Source: Sphingobacteriales bacterium 50-39 (GTDB lineage Bacteria > Bacteroidota > Bacteroidia > Chitinophagales > Chitinophagaceae). Taken from it: DNA of 64,000 nucleotides. Location of the stretch: NCBI GenBank assembly GCA_001898505.1, contig MKTZ01000009.1, positions 434,001 to 498,000 of the forward strand, in the 5' to 3' direction. How positions within the stretch are numbered: position 1 is the stretch's first letter; every line of letters begins with the position of its first letter. The notes beneath the pieces were generated by a model. It was not told the DNA's origin and made no database searches. It saw only the letters and a program-made list of their open reading frames with translations. This document shows, one piece after another, positions 35,144-43,460 of this stretch. A program made the position numbers and the translations under genes.

Positions 35144-36364
35144 TTATTTGCTTCGTACGCTGACGGAGATCCTTCTGTCTGCCCGCCTGACTTCATCCGG
35201 CGCATTTGCCGCAGCCTTGGCGAATTGGGAGCCGTAGCCTTGCGCCCCTACCAGCTGGGCGGCGGATGCGCCGACTTTTTTCAAGGCGTCCAATACTGCA
35301 TCGGCGCGCTGCTGCGACAATTTCATATTTTCCTGCTCACTGCCTGTCTTGTCGGTGTAACCGCCTATTTTCAGGCTTACTTTAGGATAAGCCTTCAGGA
35401 TAGCTGCGAGATTCTGCACTTGCTTCATGCTGGAGTCGGTGAGCTCTGCGCTGCCGGTCTTAAAATTCAGGTTGTCGAAGTCAAACCAGCGGCTGCTGCT
35501 GATGCTGTCGGCCGGGTCGGTGGAATTTAAATAGGCTACGAGCTTGTCCTCGATGCCGCCTTTATAAGCATCCAACTCTGTTCCATCGGGGAGCTGCACT
35601 TTTATAGAGGCGGGCATGGTGGTTACAGTCGAGGACGAATCTGAGGTTGCTGCTGATTCTTCCTGAGATGCCTTTGTCGAAGGACCTCCCGAGCATGCTT
35701 TTATAATCACCCAAACCAGGACGATAGCCCCGATGGCTAACAATAGTGGAGTTAACCAGGATTTGCGGGTACTGTCTGGTGTTGGGGGATGGACGGCAAC
35801 AGGGGTCCTCGGTCTTGCTGCAGCGCCGGTAGAGTTCAGACCGACGAAACTGGACAGGGCGCTCAGATTCGCTGGTAATGCAGCTGCCACAGATGCCCTC
35901 TGGCTGGAAAGAAAATTCGAGAGACCTCCGGCGGACATGCTATTCTGGATTACATGCTCGCCTAGAAGACCGAATGCTCCCGAGGTTGTCGTGGCCATAA
36001 GAGAAATAGCAGAAGATTCCTTGATCCCTGCAAAGCCGGCTAACGCGTCGGTGATGCGCCCGATCCTATCGCCAAACAACCGTTGCAGCATGCCGGAGCC
36101 ATCGGCAGCGATATTACCCCTTACTATATTTCCCAGGTTATTCAGTATACCTGACCTGGCTGCGCCCTTGGCCTGCTGTAAAACCACGCCCGCCTCTTCA
36201 ACGCCGGAATTAGCATGGGAGATGATGCCTCCAAGTATGGATGGCGCGATGCCGGAAATGGCTTTGTGAATTTCTGATTCATTCTCCCCGAGCGATGAAG
36301 CTGCCTGTCTGACCAGATCGTGTGTGAATAATGCCTTTACTGAGTCCAGTAGATTGAACGCCAT
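35144..36364 (-). CDS. DUF937 domain plus OmpA-like peptidoglycan-binding domain protein
   Basis: This 406-residue protein has three parts. Residues 1-190 carry the DUF937 (YidB-like) pattern of repeated Ala/Gly helices (EIHKAISGIAPSILGGIISH). A transmembrane helix follows at about 208-226 (WLTPLLLAIGAIVLVWVIIK). A Ser-rich linker then leads to an OmpA C-terminal domain at about 285-405 with FKTGSAELTDSSMKQVQNLA, LKIGGYTDKTGSEQENMKLS, QQRADAVLDALKKVG and RRADRRISVSV. The OmpA domain should bind peptidoglycan in the periplasm while DUF937 faces the cytoplasm. It is the first gene of the operon. Confidence 0.8.
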   Translation of the reverse strand: MAFNLLDSVKALFTHDLVRQAASSLGENESEIHKAISGIAPSILGGIISHANSGVEEAGVVLQQAKGAARSGILNNLGNIVRGNIAADGSGMLQRLFGDRIGRITDALAGFAGIKESSAISLMATTTSGAFGLLGEHVIQNSMSAGGLSNFLSSQRASVAAALPANLSALSSFVGLNSTGAAARPRTPVAVHPPTPDSTRKSWLTPLLLAIGAIVLVWVIIKACSGGPSTKASQEESAATSDSSSTVTTMPASIKVQLPDGTELDAYKGGIEDKLVAYLNSTDPADSISSSRWFDFDNLNFKTGSAELTDSSMKQVQNLAAILKAYPKVSLKIGGYTDKTGSEQENMKLSQQRADAVLDALKKVGASAAQLVGAQGYGSQFAKAAANAPDEVRRADRRISVSVRSK

Positions 36365-36674
36365 AAATTAAGATTAACGATGGTTAAAGAATACGAAACC
36401 TCTCCCTTCCGGAAAAGGAGAACCTTCAGGTTGAATAATCCAGCTAACTAATCAGAGCACTATATCCGCGCGGCAGAATGTTCGATTTAGGGGGTAGGTG
36501 TTAACACTTATCTAAAATAGAGCTTCTTTTCAAAATAGGAAATTAAATTAATGTAAAGCATCATGGAAGATCAGCAAATTGCCAACAGATGTAAATTTTA
36601 ACAGACTTTATGTAAAGTTTACTTGACTTTTTGAAAAGCATGCTTTACCTTAGTTGGAAAATTTAAAGATTGGT
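36365..36674. other. 310-bp divergent intergenic region with palindromes
   Basis: No gene is seen. The half nearest the plus-strand operon contains GTAAAGCAT (36553-36561) and the palindrome GTAAAGTTTAC (36612-36622). A second palindrome, AAAGCATGCTTT (36635-36646), follows. These share a GTAAAG/CTTTAC half-site. The other half carries the promoter of the DUF937-OmpA operon, not resolved here. Confidence 0.5.
36612..36653 (+). promoter_or_regulatory. Candidate promoter and operator of the membrane protein/HTH pair
   Basis: TTGA at 36623-36626, a 19-bp spacer and TACCTTAG at 36646-36653 resemble the Bacteroidota -33/-7 elements. The spacer holds the 12-bp palindrome AAAGCATGCTTT, and a palindrome GTAAAGTTTAC abuts the -33 box. 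A repressor bound here would block the promoter, and the HTH protein encoded by the operon is the likely candidate. Inference from position. Confidence 0.4.
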
Positions 36675-37148
36675 ATGAAAACAAGATTTCTATTCCCTCA
36701 CAAATACAGACTCGTCGGATGGGTGCTGACCATACCCTCCTTCATATTAATGCTGCTGGTCCTTCATGCGGACTTCAGGCTAAGCTTCCTGGAGTATGGA
36801 AGAAAAGGCAAATTCCAGTTCGATGGCGAAAGTTTTCTGTTTAACATACATAGGCACAACTTCACAGATGAGGTCGGAAGTCTGCTGCTGATCACCGGTC
36901 TGTTGATGATAGCTTTTTCCCGGGAGAAGGAAGAGGACGAACGGACCGTCAAGCTCCGGCTGGAATCCCTTTTATGGGCGGTCTATGTCAATTCAGCGTG
37001 GATGATGTTCTCCATCATCTTTTTTTATGATACGCTATTCGCCAATATCATGACCTATAATATTTGCACTCCCTTGATCCTGTTCATAGCGCGATTCAAT
37101 TTCGTGATGTACAAAGAGCGAAGAACCCTGAAAAATGCTGGCTTATGA
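36675..37148 (+). CDS. Membrane protein coupled to a small HTH regulator
   Basis: The ATG at 36675 gives 157 residues with four hydrophobic segments (about residues 12-32, 58-80, 95-115 and 120-140). These include VGWVLTIPSFILMLLVLH, LLLITGLLMIAF, AWMMFSIIFFYDTLF and LILFIARFNFVMY, with acidic patches between. No known domain is recognised. Its stop codon overlaps the ATG of the HTH gene (ATGA, 37145-37148). Such membrane/XRE pairs are frequent in Bacteroidota and Firmicutes, but their function is not established. Confidence 0.65.
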   Translation: MKTRFLFPHKYRLVGWVLTIPSFILMLLVLHADFRLSFLEYGRKGKFQFDGESFLFNIHRHNFTDEVGSLLLITGLLMIAFSREKEEDERTVKLRLESLLWAVYVNSAWMMFSIIFFYDTLFANIMTYNICTPLILFIARFNFVMYKERRTLKNAGL

Positions 37149-37345
37149 AAAACACTATCCGGGTCGAGCGGGCTATCCTGAACATCACTCAAGCTGAGCT
37201 GGCCGAAAAAGTACATGTGTCGCGACAGACGATCAATGCTATAGAAAGCAATAAATATATCCCCTCCACTGTGCTGGCATTGAAGATCGCGCGTGTGTTC
37301 CAAAAACAAGTAGGGGAGATATTCACGCTGGAGGAAGGGGATTAG
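37145..37345 (+). CDS. Small XRE-family HTH regulator
   Basis: This 66-residue protein is essentially one HTH_3 domain: VERAILNITQAELAEKVHVS, then RQTINAIESNKYIPSTVLAL and KIARVFQKQVGEIFTLEEGD. It matches YgzD-like small regulators. It is translationally coupled to the membrane protein upstream. The palindromes before the operon are likely targets. Confidence 0.9.
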   Translation: MKNTIRVERAILNITQAELAEKVHVSRQTINAIESNKYIPSTVLALKIARVFQKQVGEIFTLEEGD

Positions 37346-37389
37346 CATACGGACAGGCATTAAATTTTTCTTCACATAAATCTTACATC

Positions 37390-37869
37390 ATGCAACCAAA
37401 AACATCTCAGTCAACTGGGAAGGGCCTCCTATTGGCTGCCCTCTTTCTTACAGGCATCCTCTCCTGCGGGAAAAGGACAATAAGAACATCTCCCGAGACC
37501 AGGATGGAACAAACTGTCCGACTTCTACAGGGAGAGAAAAGATTGGGGAGCCTCATCGGCGTAGAAGATGCGAGCAGCCTCGCATTGAATTACAACAACG
37601 GCAGCCAGTACATTCTGATAGATAAGCTGCCGGGTCCAGGCAGCATCGAGGTCCCTTCCATAACATCCGCGGAATTGATCACCTCGAACTATGGCATTGT
37701 CATCAAAGACCTTAGCAACAACAGGCTGGTGATTCTTGCCAATAACGATGAGAAGAGTCTCCGACTGATGCAGCAGGCAAGAGCGTTGTTATTGGACAAG
37801 ACCGCCGGCTCTACGTTGTTCGGGACCATCTTTGGGACCACCCTGGTGAATCATAGTAGAGGCTCCTGA
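37390..37869 (+). CDS. Hypothetical lipoprotein
   Basis: This 159-residue protein has a lipobox (Cys26, LTGILSCGK). The mature part is small, with alternating strands (SQYILIDKLPGPG, SAELITSNYGIVIKDL, NNRLVILANNDEK) and a helix. No domain is recognised. It lies 44 bp after the HTH gene and may be co-transcribed. The terminator-like hairpin at 38023-38048 is about 150 bp downstream. Confidence 0.55.
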   Translation: MQPKTSQSTGKGLLLAALFLTGILSCGKRTIRTSPETRMEQTVRLLQGEKRLGSLIGVEDASSLALNYNNGSQYILIDKLPGPGSIEVPSITSAELITSNYGIVIKDLSNNRLVILANNDEKSLRLMQQARALLLDKTAGSTLFGTIFGTTLVNHSRGS

Positions 37870-38022
37870 CCTCACGGAGAACGGTACCCTCCTTTTGGGA
37901 AAAAAATACAGCCGATGGTTCAATGATCAATTGGGCCGTCGGTGTTCTCGTTTACTTTACGGAACAATTAGAATAATCCAGACAACAACGATATTATTTA
38001 GACGGGGCAGGTTTTCGACCAA

Positions 38023-38059
38023 AGGGGGTCTTTGAGAGTGAGCCCCCTCTTTTTATTTT
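38023..38059 (+). terminator. Intrinsic terminator for the plus-strand transcript
   Basis: AGGGGG (38023-38028) pairs with CCCCCT (38043-38048) around a 14-nt loop and is followed by CTTTTTATTTT. It is oriented to stop transcription from the plus-strand genes before the end of the convergent FG-GAP gene (stop 38053). Confidence 0.6.
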
Positions 38060-41000
38060 AAAAATACCAGCGGACCATTATTGACGGCCAGCACCAGCAC
38101 TCTCGATCCGTCCGCCCTGTTTATCCATTTAGCATCCCGGACCTCACCAGGCGCCACTGGCAGTTGGGATTGGTATGGAAGGTCTCCGGATGCCGGGTTG
38201 TAGCCGAATAGGGTTGGGTTCATGGCGTCATAACGTCCTTCATACGGCTGCACTCCATAGAAATTCCCGGCTGCCAGATAGACCTTCTTGCTATTCGCGG
38301 GGGTGGACGTGAGGTCGTTTACGGGAACAGACGCAAATGCAAAAACAGGAGCCAGCTGCAGCTCATCCGGTAGCACATGGGCAGTAAAATTCCCTTTACC
38401 GTCATTGATAAAACAAGTGGAGCTGAGTGTTACCGCATTCAGCGTACGACCATCATCCAGCCGGCGACCGAAAAGATACTCAACGGTCCTGCCTGCCACC
38501 TCATCATACGTGAGATGTTCCTTTTTTAAGACTGGTAATGCCAATTCCAGCTGATCCTTGCCGAGAAAAGAATATTCTTCACCCCCGATGGTGTACGTCA
38601 TCACCTGTTCGACAGAACCATTGTTGTCGAAATCCTTTACATACAATTTAAGCGGTCCGTCCTTGCCCGCATATAATTTGGAATTATGCCCCCAGTTCCC
38701 AGCCATGATATCGGGATGTCCATCCCCGTTGACGTCCGTCACATAAATATTTTGCCAGACACCGCTGGAATTGCCAATATCCGACTCACGGAAAACACCT
38801 TTATGATTGATAAATATCTTTAGCGGCATCCACTCCCCCGCTACGACCAGGTCGGGCCATCCATCATTATCGACATCGGCAAAAGCACAGGAAGTTACGA
38901 TACCTAACTCGTCCAGCCGGATCGCCGATGTGTCCGCCAGCTTGAAATGCCCCTTGCCATCATTCAGCAGCAGATAGGAGGGTGAGGGATAGCCATATCG
39001 TTTCGCATCCGTGAGACCTCCCACAAAAATATCCTGGCTGCCATCCTTATTGATATCGGCGACGGCCACACAGGATTTGTTCGTCAGCATAGCAGGCAGC
39101 GTTCCCGATGGTTCGGTAAAATGCCCTTTGCCATCGTTGATATACAAGTGGTCGGCGAGGGCCGGATGCCCATCCGCATATTCATTACCACCACTGACTA
39201 CATAGAGATCAGGGCTGCCGTCATTGTTTGCATCGAAAAATACGGCATCGACACCTTCGGAGGCGGCGTTACGGATGAAAGGGTCCGTACCGGCAGGGAG
39301 AAAGTTCCCATCCTTTCCCTGGATCAGCAGGGCGCCGGGCTGCCCCTTCGCTCCGCAAACGAACAGATCGTCCAATCCATCCTTGTCTACATCGGCTACG
39401 GCTATCCGTGGCCCCCGTGTCGACTCCAAATGCGGGATCAGGTATTGGGTATTGAAGTCGATAAATGCATCTTCTTTATGTCGCCATCCAGTCCGGATAG
39501 TTTGAGAAATATCTGTCAGGGCCGGCTGTTTGTCGGGGAAATGGCCTTGTCGGCCGCCCGGGAAATGATCCCGATATACAAAAGGCTGCCGGGCTTCCTG
39601 CTGTCGGAGCATCAGATGTTGATCGGCGCGGACATGTGTGAGCAGCTGGCAATGCTGATCCGGCCAGACTACCAGCAGGCTGTCAACTATCTGAAGGCTG
39701 TCCAGTCCAAAATGAAGACGCGGGTCGGAGGAAGACTGGAACCCCCGCGTGGGCATCAGTTGCTGGTACTGCATCGTCCCTCCCGTAAAGATCCAGACTT
39801 TCACCCCGATGCCGGGGGTATTCAAGCCATTTCCCTTACAGGCAAGGGAAAGATAATGTTTGACTGGTGTATTGTTCTTCAGTATCGTCGCCGGCGCATT
39901 CAGGCAATTGATCACCACATCGAGCTTGCCGTCATTATCCAGATCGGCATACGCAGCTCCATTGAAACAACCCGACAGGCCCGCCATTCCCCATGATGAG
40001 CTGACATCGGTGAAATGCATATGACCATCCCCCTGGAAGAGATAGGGATGACCATAGCCCTGTGGCATTTTATCCAGCAGGGTCTTTTCCAGCTGCTCGG
40101 GACTTCCATATTGCCTGGGATCGCGGATATTCGAGAAGAATTGTATAAAATCCAGATCGAGTGGCCGGCGTTCGATGCCACTGGAGATAAAGAGGTCTTT
40201 TTTGCCATCGTTATCGAGGTCTGCCAGGAGCGGACTCCAGCTCCAATCCGTTGCAGCGATCCCCGCTATCAGCCCTATATCACTAAAGCTTACACCATTC
40301 CCATTATTGACCTGCAGACAATTCCTGGAATACTGATGCTGGTATCCGTTGCGGGTTATCTTTTGCGTGTAGGTATCGAGGTGTTCGCCGTTGCCATAGG
40401 TCTTGAGTGTCTTTTCATCGGGTGGAAGCATGTCCACGGTGACGATGTCAGGCTGACCATCGTTATTGAAGTCGGCGATGTCATTCCCCATACTGTACCG
40501 GCTGTAATGTCTGAAATGATCAGCGCCACTTTCGGCAAAGCTGCCATCACCCTTGTTGACATAATAGTAGTCATTCTCATGGAAATCGTTGCCGATGTAT
40601 ATATCATCCCATCCGTCGTTGTTGAGGTCAGCGATGCCAAGCCCCAATCCATAACCCAGGCTGCTCTGGTAAATACCGGCCTGTGCTGTGACGTCGGTGA
40701 ATTTTGGGACCCCATTCACCATATCATTCCGGAACAATCGTCCACCGGAATAAGGGTCAGGCCGGTGACGGTTAGAGGTATCCACAATGTGCTGGTTAGG
40801 GTGCTCGGATTGGTTCAGTATAAAACAATCCAGATCGCCGTCATGATCATAATCGAAAAAAGCGGCCTGCGTGGAAAATCCCGAGAATGCCAGTCCGTAC
40901 CTCTCAGCGCTCTCCGTAAATGTGCCGTTGCCATTGTTGATGAACAATTCGTTATGCCCTTGCAACCCATGTGTATTGGTCACCGCGCATACATAGATAT

Positions 41001-41391
41001 CCAGCAGGCCGTCGCCATTGACATCGGCCATCGTCACCCCGGTGCACCAGTCGGCTGTACCGGCTACGCCCGCCCGTTCGGTGATGTCTTCGAATTGAAA
41101 ACCTCCTTTGTTCAGGTATAGCTTATTATGCCCCTTGCTGTTGGCGGTGAAATAAATATCCGGCAGACCGTCATTATTGATGTCGCCGACCGCCACCCCT
41201 CCGCCATTGTAATAATAGATGTACTCGAGGATGCCTAAACCCGGTCTGGATACAGGTGTATTGACAAAGTCGATGTGCGTCTCAGAGGACGGTAAGGGTA
41301 TAAAAAAGGCCGACGGCTGATGGCAGCCGGCCTGCGTCGTGAGCACAACGGTCACGAGCGCAACAGATGGCCAAAACAGGATCTTTTTCAT
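38053..41391 (-). CDS. Secreted FG-GAP/VCBS-repeat and ASPIC/UnbV protein (CRTAC1-like)
   Basis: This 1112-residue protein has a lipoprotein-like signal with Cys23 (VVLTTQAGCHQ). It is built of FG-GAP/VCBS blades with repeated DxNxDGxxD calcium-binding motifs such as GDINNDGLPDIYFTANSKGH, ADVNGDGLLDIYVCA and DYDHDGDLDCFIL. An ASPIC/UnbV domain is near residues 525-600, and further blades run to the C-terminus. The fold resembles integrin propellers, so binding of protein or polysaccharide is likely. It overlaps the thioredoxin-like gene by 4 bp and is the last gene of the fructan operon. It may serve as an additional surface binding protein; this is inferred. Confidence 0.75.
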   Translation of the reverse strand: MKKILFWPSVALVTVVLTTQAGCHQPSAFFIPLPSSETHIDFVNTPVSRPGLGILEYIYYYNGGGVAVGDINNDGLPDIYFTANSKGHNKLYLNKGGFQFEDITERAGVAGTADWCTGVTMADVNGDGLLDIYVCAVTNTHGLQGHNELFINNGNGTFTESAERYGLAFSGFSTQAAFFDYDHDGDLDCFILNQSEHPNQHIVDTSNRHRPDPYSGGRLFRNDMVNGVPKFTDVTAQAGIYQSSLGYGLGLGIADLNNDGWDDIYIGNDFHENDYYYVNKGDGSFAESGADHFRHYSRYSMGNDIADFNNDGQPDIVTVDMLPPDEKTLKTYGNGEHLDTYTQKITRNGYQHQYSRNCLQVNNGNGVSFSDIGLIAGIAATDWSWSPLLADLDNDGKKDLFISSGIERRPLDLDFIQFFSNIRDPRQYGSPEQLEKTLLDKMPQGYGHPYLFQGDGHMHFTDVSSSWGMAGLSGCFNGAAYADLDNDGKLDVVINCLNAPATILKNNTPVKHYLSLACKGNGLNTPGIGVKVWIFTGGTMQYQQLMPTRGFQSSSDPRLHFGLDSLQIVDSLLVVWPDQHCQLLTHVRADQHLMLRQQEARQPFVYRDHFPGGRQGHFPDKQPALTDISQTIRTGWRHKEDAFIDFNTQYLIPHLESTRGPRIAVADVDKDGLDDLFVCGAKGQPGALLIQGKDGNFLPAGTDPFIRNAASEGVDAVFFDANNDGSPDLYVVSGGNEYADGHPALADHLYINDGKGHFTEPSGTLPAMLTNKSCVAVADINKDGSQDIFVGGLTDAKRYGYPSPSYLLLNDGKGHFKLADTSAIRLDELGIVTSCAFADVDNDGWPDLVVAGEWMPLKIFINHKGVFRESDIGNSSGVWQNIYVTDVNGDGHPDIMAGNWGHNSKLYAGKDGPLKLYVKDFDNNGSVEQVMTYTIGGEEYSFLGKDQLELALPVLKKEHLTYDEVAGRTVEYLFGRRLDDGRTLNAVTLSSTCFINDGKGNFTAHVLPDELQLAPVFAFASVPVNDLTSTPANSKKVYLAAGNFYGVQPYEGRYDAMNPTLFGYNPASGDLPYQSQLPVAPGEVRDAKWINRADGSRVLVLAVNNGPLVFLK

Positions 41392-41933
41392 TTCGTTCCG
41401 GGCTTGGGCGGCGGATTCGTTCCAGACCGAGGCCGACTCGTCCCGAGCTTAAGCTGATTGACAATGCGAAATACCGACTCCGGATTGTCCTCGTAATCGA
41501 TGAGCTGACCTTTCGGCGAATACAACATCATGGCAGGATACCGGCGGGGCTTGAACCGTACTATGAACTGGTTCAGATTATCCTGCAATAACAACACATT
41601 CTTTTGTCCATTCAACGCCCCGCCGTATTTATCCATGAATGAACTGAGTTTCTCCCGGCTGTCCAGGCTGATCACATACATGGCTGCATTTCGGAAAGCT
41701 GCGTGATTTTCCCCGATGGTATGCACGGCACGCTGACAATGTTCGCAATCCGGGTCTACAAAAAGGAAGAACAGCGGCCGGTCCTGCGCCAGGTCCTTGT
41801 TGGTAAAAGCCTGCTTACCGGCACCCAAAAAACTGAACGCCGGCAGAACCTGTGCTGGCACCTGCGCCTTTCCCTTCAGTACAAAAGAGAGAAGGAGGCC
41901 AATTACTATCAATGGACGGGCGAAAGGTCCCAT
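41388..41933 (-). CDS. Periplasmic thioredoxin-fold protein (TlpA/redoxin-like)
   Basis: This 181-residue protein has a signal peptide ending near KGKAQ. Residues 50-165 form a thioredoxin-like fold with the active-site motif DCEHCQ (Cys63, Cys66), and cis-Pro-like RYPAMMLYSPKG later. Its start overlaps the stop of the GH32 gene by 25 bp and its end overlaps the FG-GAP gene by 4 bp, so the three genes are coupled. It probably reduces or isomerises disulfides in the periplasm. A link to sugar metabolism is not obvious. Confidence 0.75.
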   Translation of the reverse strand: MGPFARPLIVIGLLLSFVLKGKAQVPAQVLPAFSFLGAGKQAFTNKDLAQDRPLFFLFVDPDCEHCQRAVHTIGENHAAFRNAAMYVISLDSREKLSSFMDKYGGALNGQKNVLLLQDNLNQFIVRFKPRRYPAMMLYSPKGQLIDYEDNPESVFRIVNQLKLGTSRPRSGTNPPPKPGTK

Positions 41934-43459
41934 ATCTTTATAGCGTTTATTACTGCATCTCCTCCATTGGAAAAAAGATAGATGGAGTTGGCGTCCTCAT
42001 CCGGGAATATATGTGTCGACAAGGCATACAGACCATGATCGGCAAACACTTCCAGGCTGGACCTGTCGACCAGTATCTCCAGGTGGATAGTTTTCCGCGT
42101 AGGCGCGGCGGACCCGGCTTGCCCGGTATTATTCAGGCTGATGGTTTGTATCTCGCGCCCTGGTTTTATCTTCCCGCCACCAGCATGACTCCGGTCCACA
42201 TAAAGTTGATGGAGGGTGGCATCATATCCGATCCTGGTACCAGTGATGCTGTCTTTTGCTGCCAGCAGGAAGCCCGCATTGGCTCCGGCGTCCACGGTAA
42301 TGTCGGTCTCGATCCAATAAGCATTGCCGGGCATCGCCTTCCATTTTTTTATCGGGCGGAGAGCAATGTCTTTGGCTTCCGTCACCCGGTGATGGGAGAG
42401 ATCGGCGAGTTTATTCCGGATAAGGGAGGCTGGTGTCTGGACCAGGCGGAGGCCCTGGGGAGTCTCCCTCAATGACAAATCCCTGGGAATGGACATCTGC
42501 CCTGTCCATGGATAAGTTGCCTGGGGCCCCGGCGTGAGCCATCCTATATAGGTCTTGTCCTTGCCGGGCGTCCCGTTCCAGGGGATGGCCGCATAAAAAC
42601 AATCCCCATAGTCCAGCGTCAACACCGTATCGGAAGGGTTGTCATTCGTAAAGGTCCGACCGTCGAACATGCCCGTGAAATATTGCATATAGGTACCTTT
42701 TTCAGCGCCGCCGGCGGACACCACCAGTACCCATTTTTCGCTGCCCTGCCCTTTCTTCCCCTCGACCGTCAGTGGCACGAGGAAGGGGCATTCCCACGCA
42801 GCCCTTGTATATCCTCCCGGGCCGAACTCACTAAGCAGGTCCCAGTCGCGCAGATTGGAGGACGCATAAAACCGTACTTTGTATTCCCGTGGCAACGCCA
42901 CCACCATCAACCATTTATTCAATTGTGTGCTCCAGGTTACGTTTGGGTCCCGGAAATCCCTTTTCTGCAGGTCGATCACCGGATTGTTCGCGTAATTCGT
43001 AAAGGTCCTGCCACGATCATTACTATATGCAATGAATTGCGACTCTTTTTTCAGATTAGGCTGGTCGGCCGTATAGACAGCGATAAGGCATCCGCCGGGG
43101 TTACAAAGACCGCTGCTGTTGTTCTTATCCCAAACCGCGCTGCCGGAGAATCGCCAGGTAGTATCCTTATCGATGGTCTCGGGCATAGCAAGGGGCAGGT
43201 GTTCCCAGTGCACCAGGTCGGTACTGGTGGCATGTCCCCAGCTCATATGACCCCATCCGATGCCATAAGGGTTTTGCTGATTGTAGAGATGATATTTACC
43301 ATCCAGAAAGATCAGCCCGTTGGGATCATTGGTCCAGTTCTTCAGCGGCGTAAAGTGATAAACGGGTCGCCACTGAGGTGTAGGAGCCGGCCCATCCTGC
43401 GGCCGTACGACTGATGACAGTAAGAGGAGAAATAAAATTGGCAATGCTGCATGCTTCAT
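41909..43459 (-). CDS. GH32 glycoside hydrolase (fructan hydrolase, exo-inulinase/levanase-like)
   Basis: The ATG at 43459 gives 516 residues with a signal peptide. The GH32 five-bladed propeller is complete: WTNDPNG with the nucleophile Asp45, the RDPN motif with Asp171 and the EC motif (AAWECPF) with the acid/base Glu223. The C-terminal beta-sandwich is also present, with DRSSLEVFADHGLYALSTHI. It cleaves beta-fructosidic bonds in inulin, levan or sucrose. It is one base from the SusD stop and overlaps the next gene. The operon includes a fructokinase-like kinase and a sugar porter, consistent with fructan use. Confidence 0.9.
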   Translation of the reverse strand: MKHAALPILFLLLLSSVVRPQDGPAPTPQWRPVYHFTPLKNWTNDPNGLIFLDGKYHLYNQQNPYGIGWGHMSWGHATSTDLVHWEHLPLAMPETIDKDTTWRFSGSAVWDKNNSSGLCNPGGCLIAVYTADQPNLKKESQFIAYSNDRGRTFTNYANNPVIDLQKRDFRDPNVTWSTQLNKWLMVVALPREYKVRFYASSNLRDWDLLSEFGPGGYTRAAWECPFLVPLTVEGKKGQGSEKWVLVVSAGGAEKGTYMQYFTGMFDGRTFTNDNPSDTVLTLDYGDCFYAAIPWNGTPGKDKTYIGWLTPGPQATYPWTGQMSIPRDLSLRETPQGLRLVQTPASLIRNKLADLSHHRVTEAKDIALRPIKKWKAMPGNAYWIETDITVDAGANAGFLLAAKDSITGTRIGYDATLHQLYVDRSHAGGGKIKPGREIQTISLNNTGQAGSAAPTRKTIHLEILVDRSSLEVFADHGLYALSTHIFPDEDANSIYLFSNGGDAVINAIKIWDLSPVH

Positions 43460-43460
43460 A

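Noticed and set aside
39121-41121. Long plus-strand open frames opposite the FG-GAP gene
   Set aside because: They mirror the repeated DxNxDG codons of the FG-GAP gene on the other strand and have no signal or domain.
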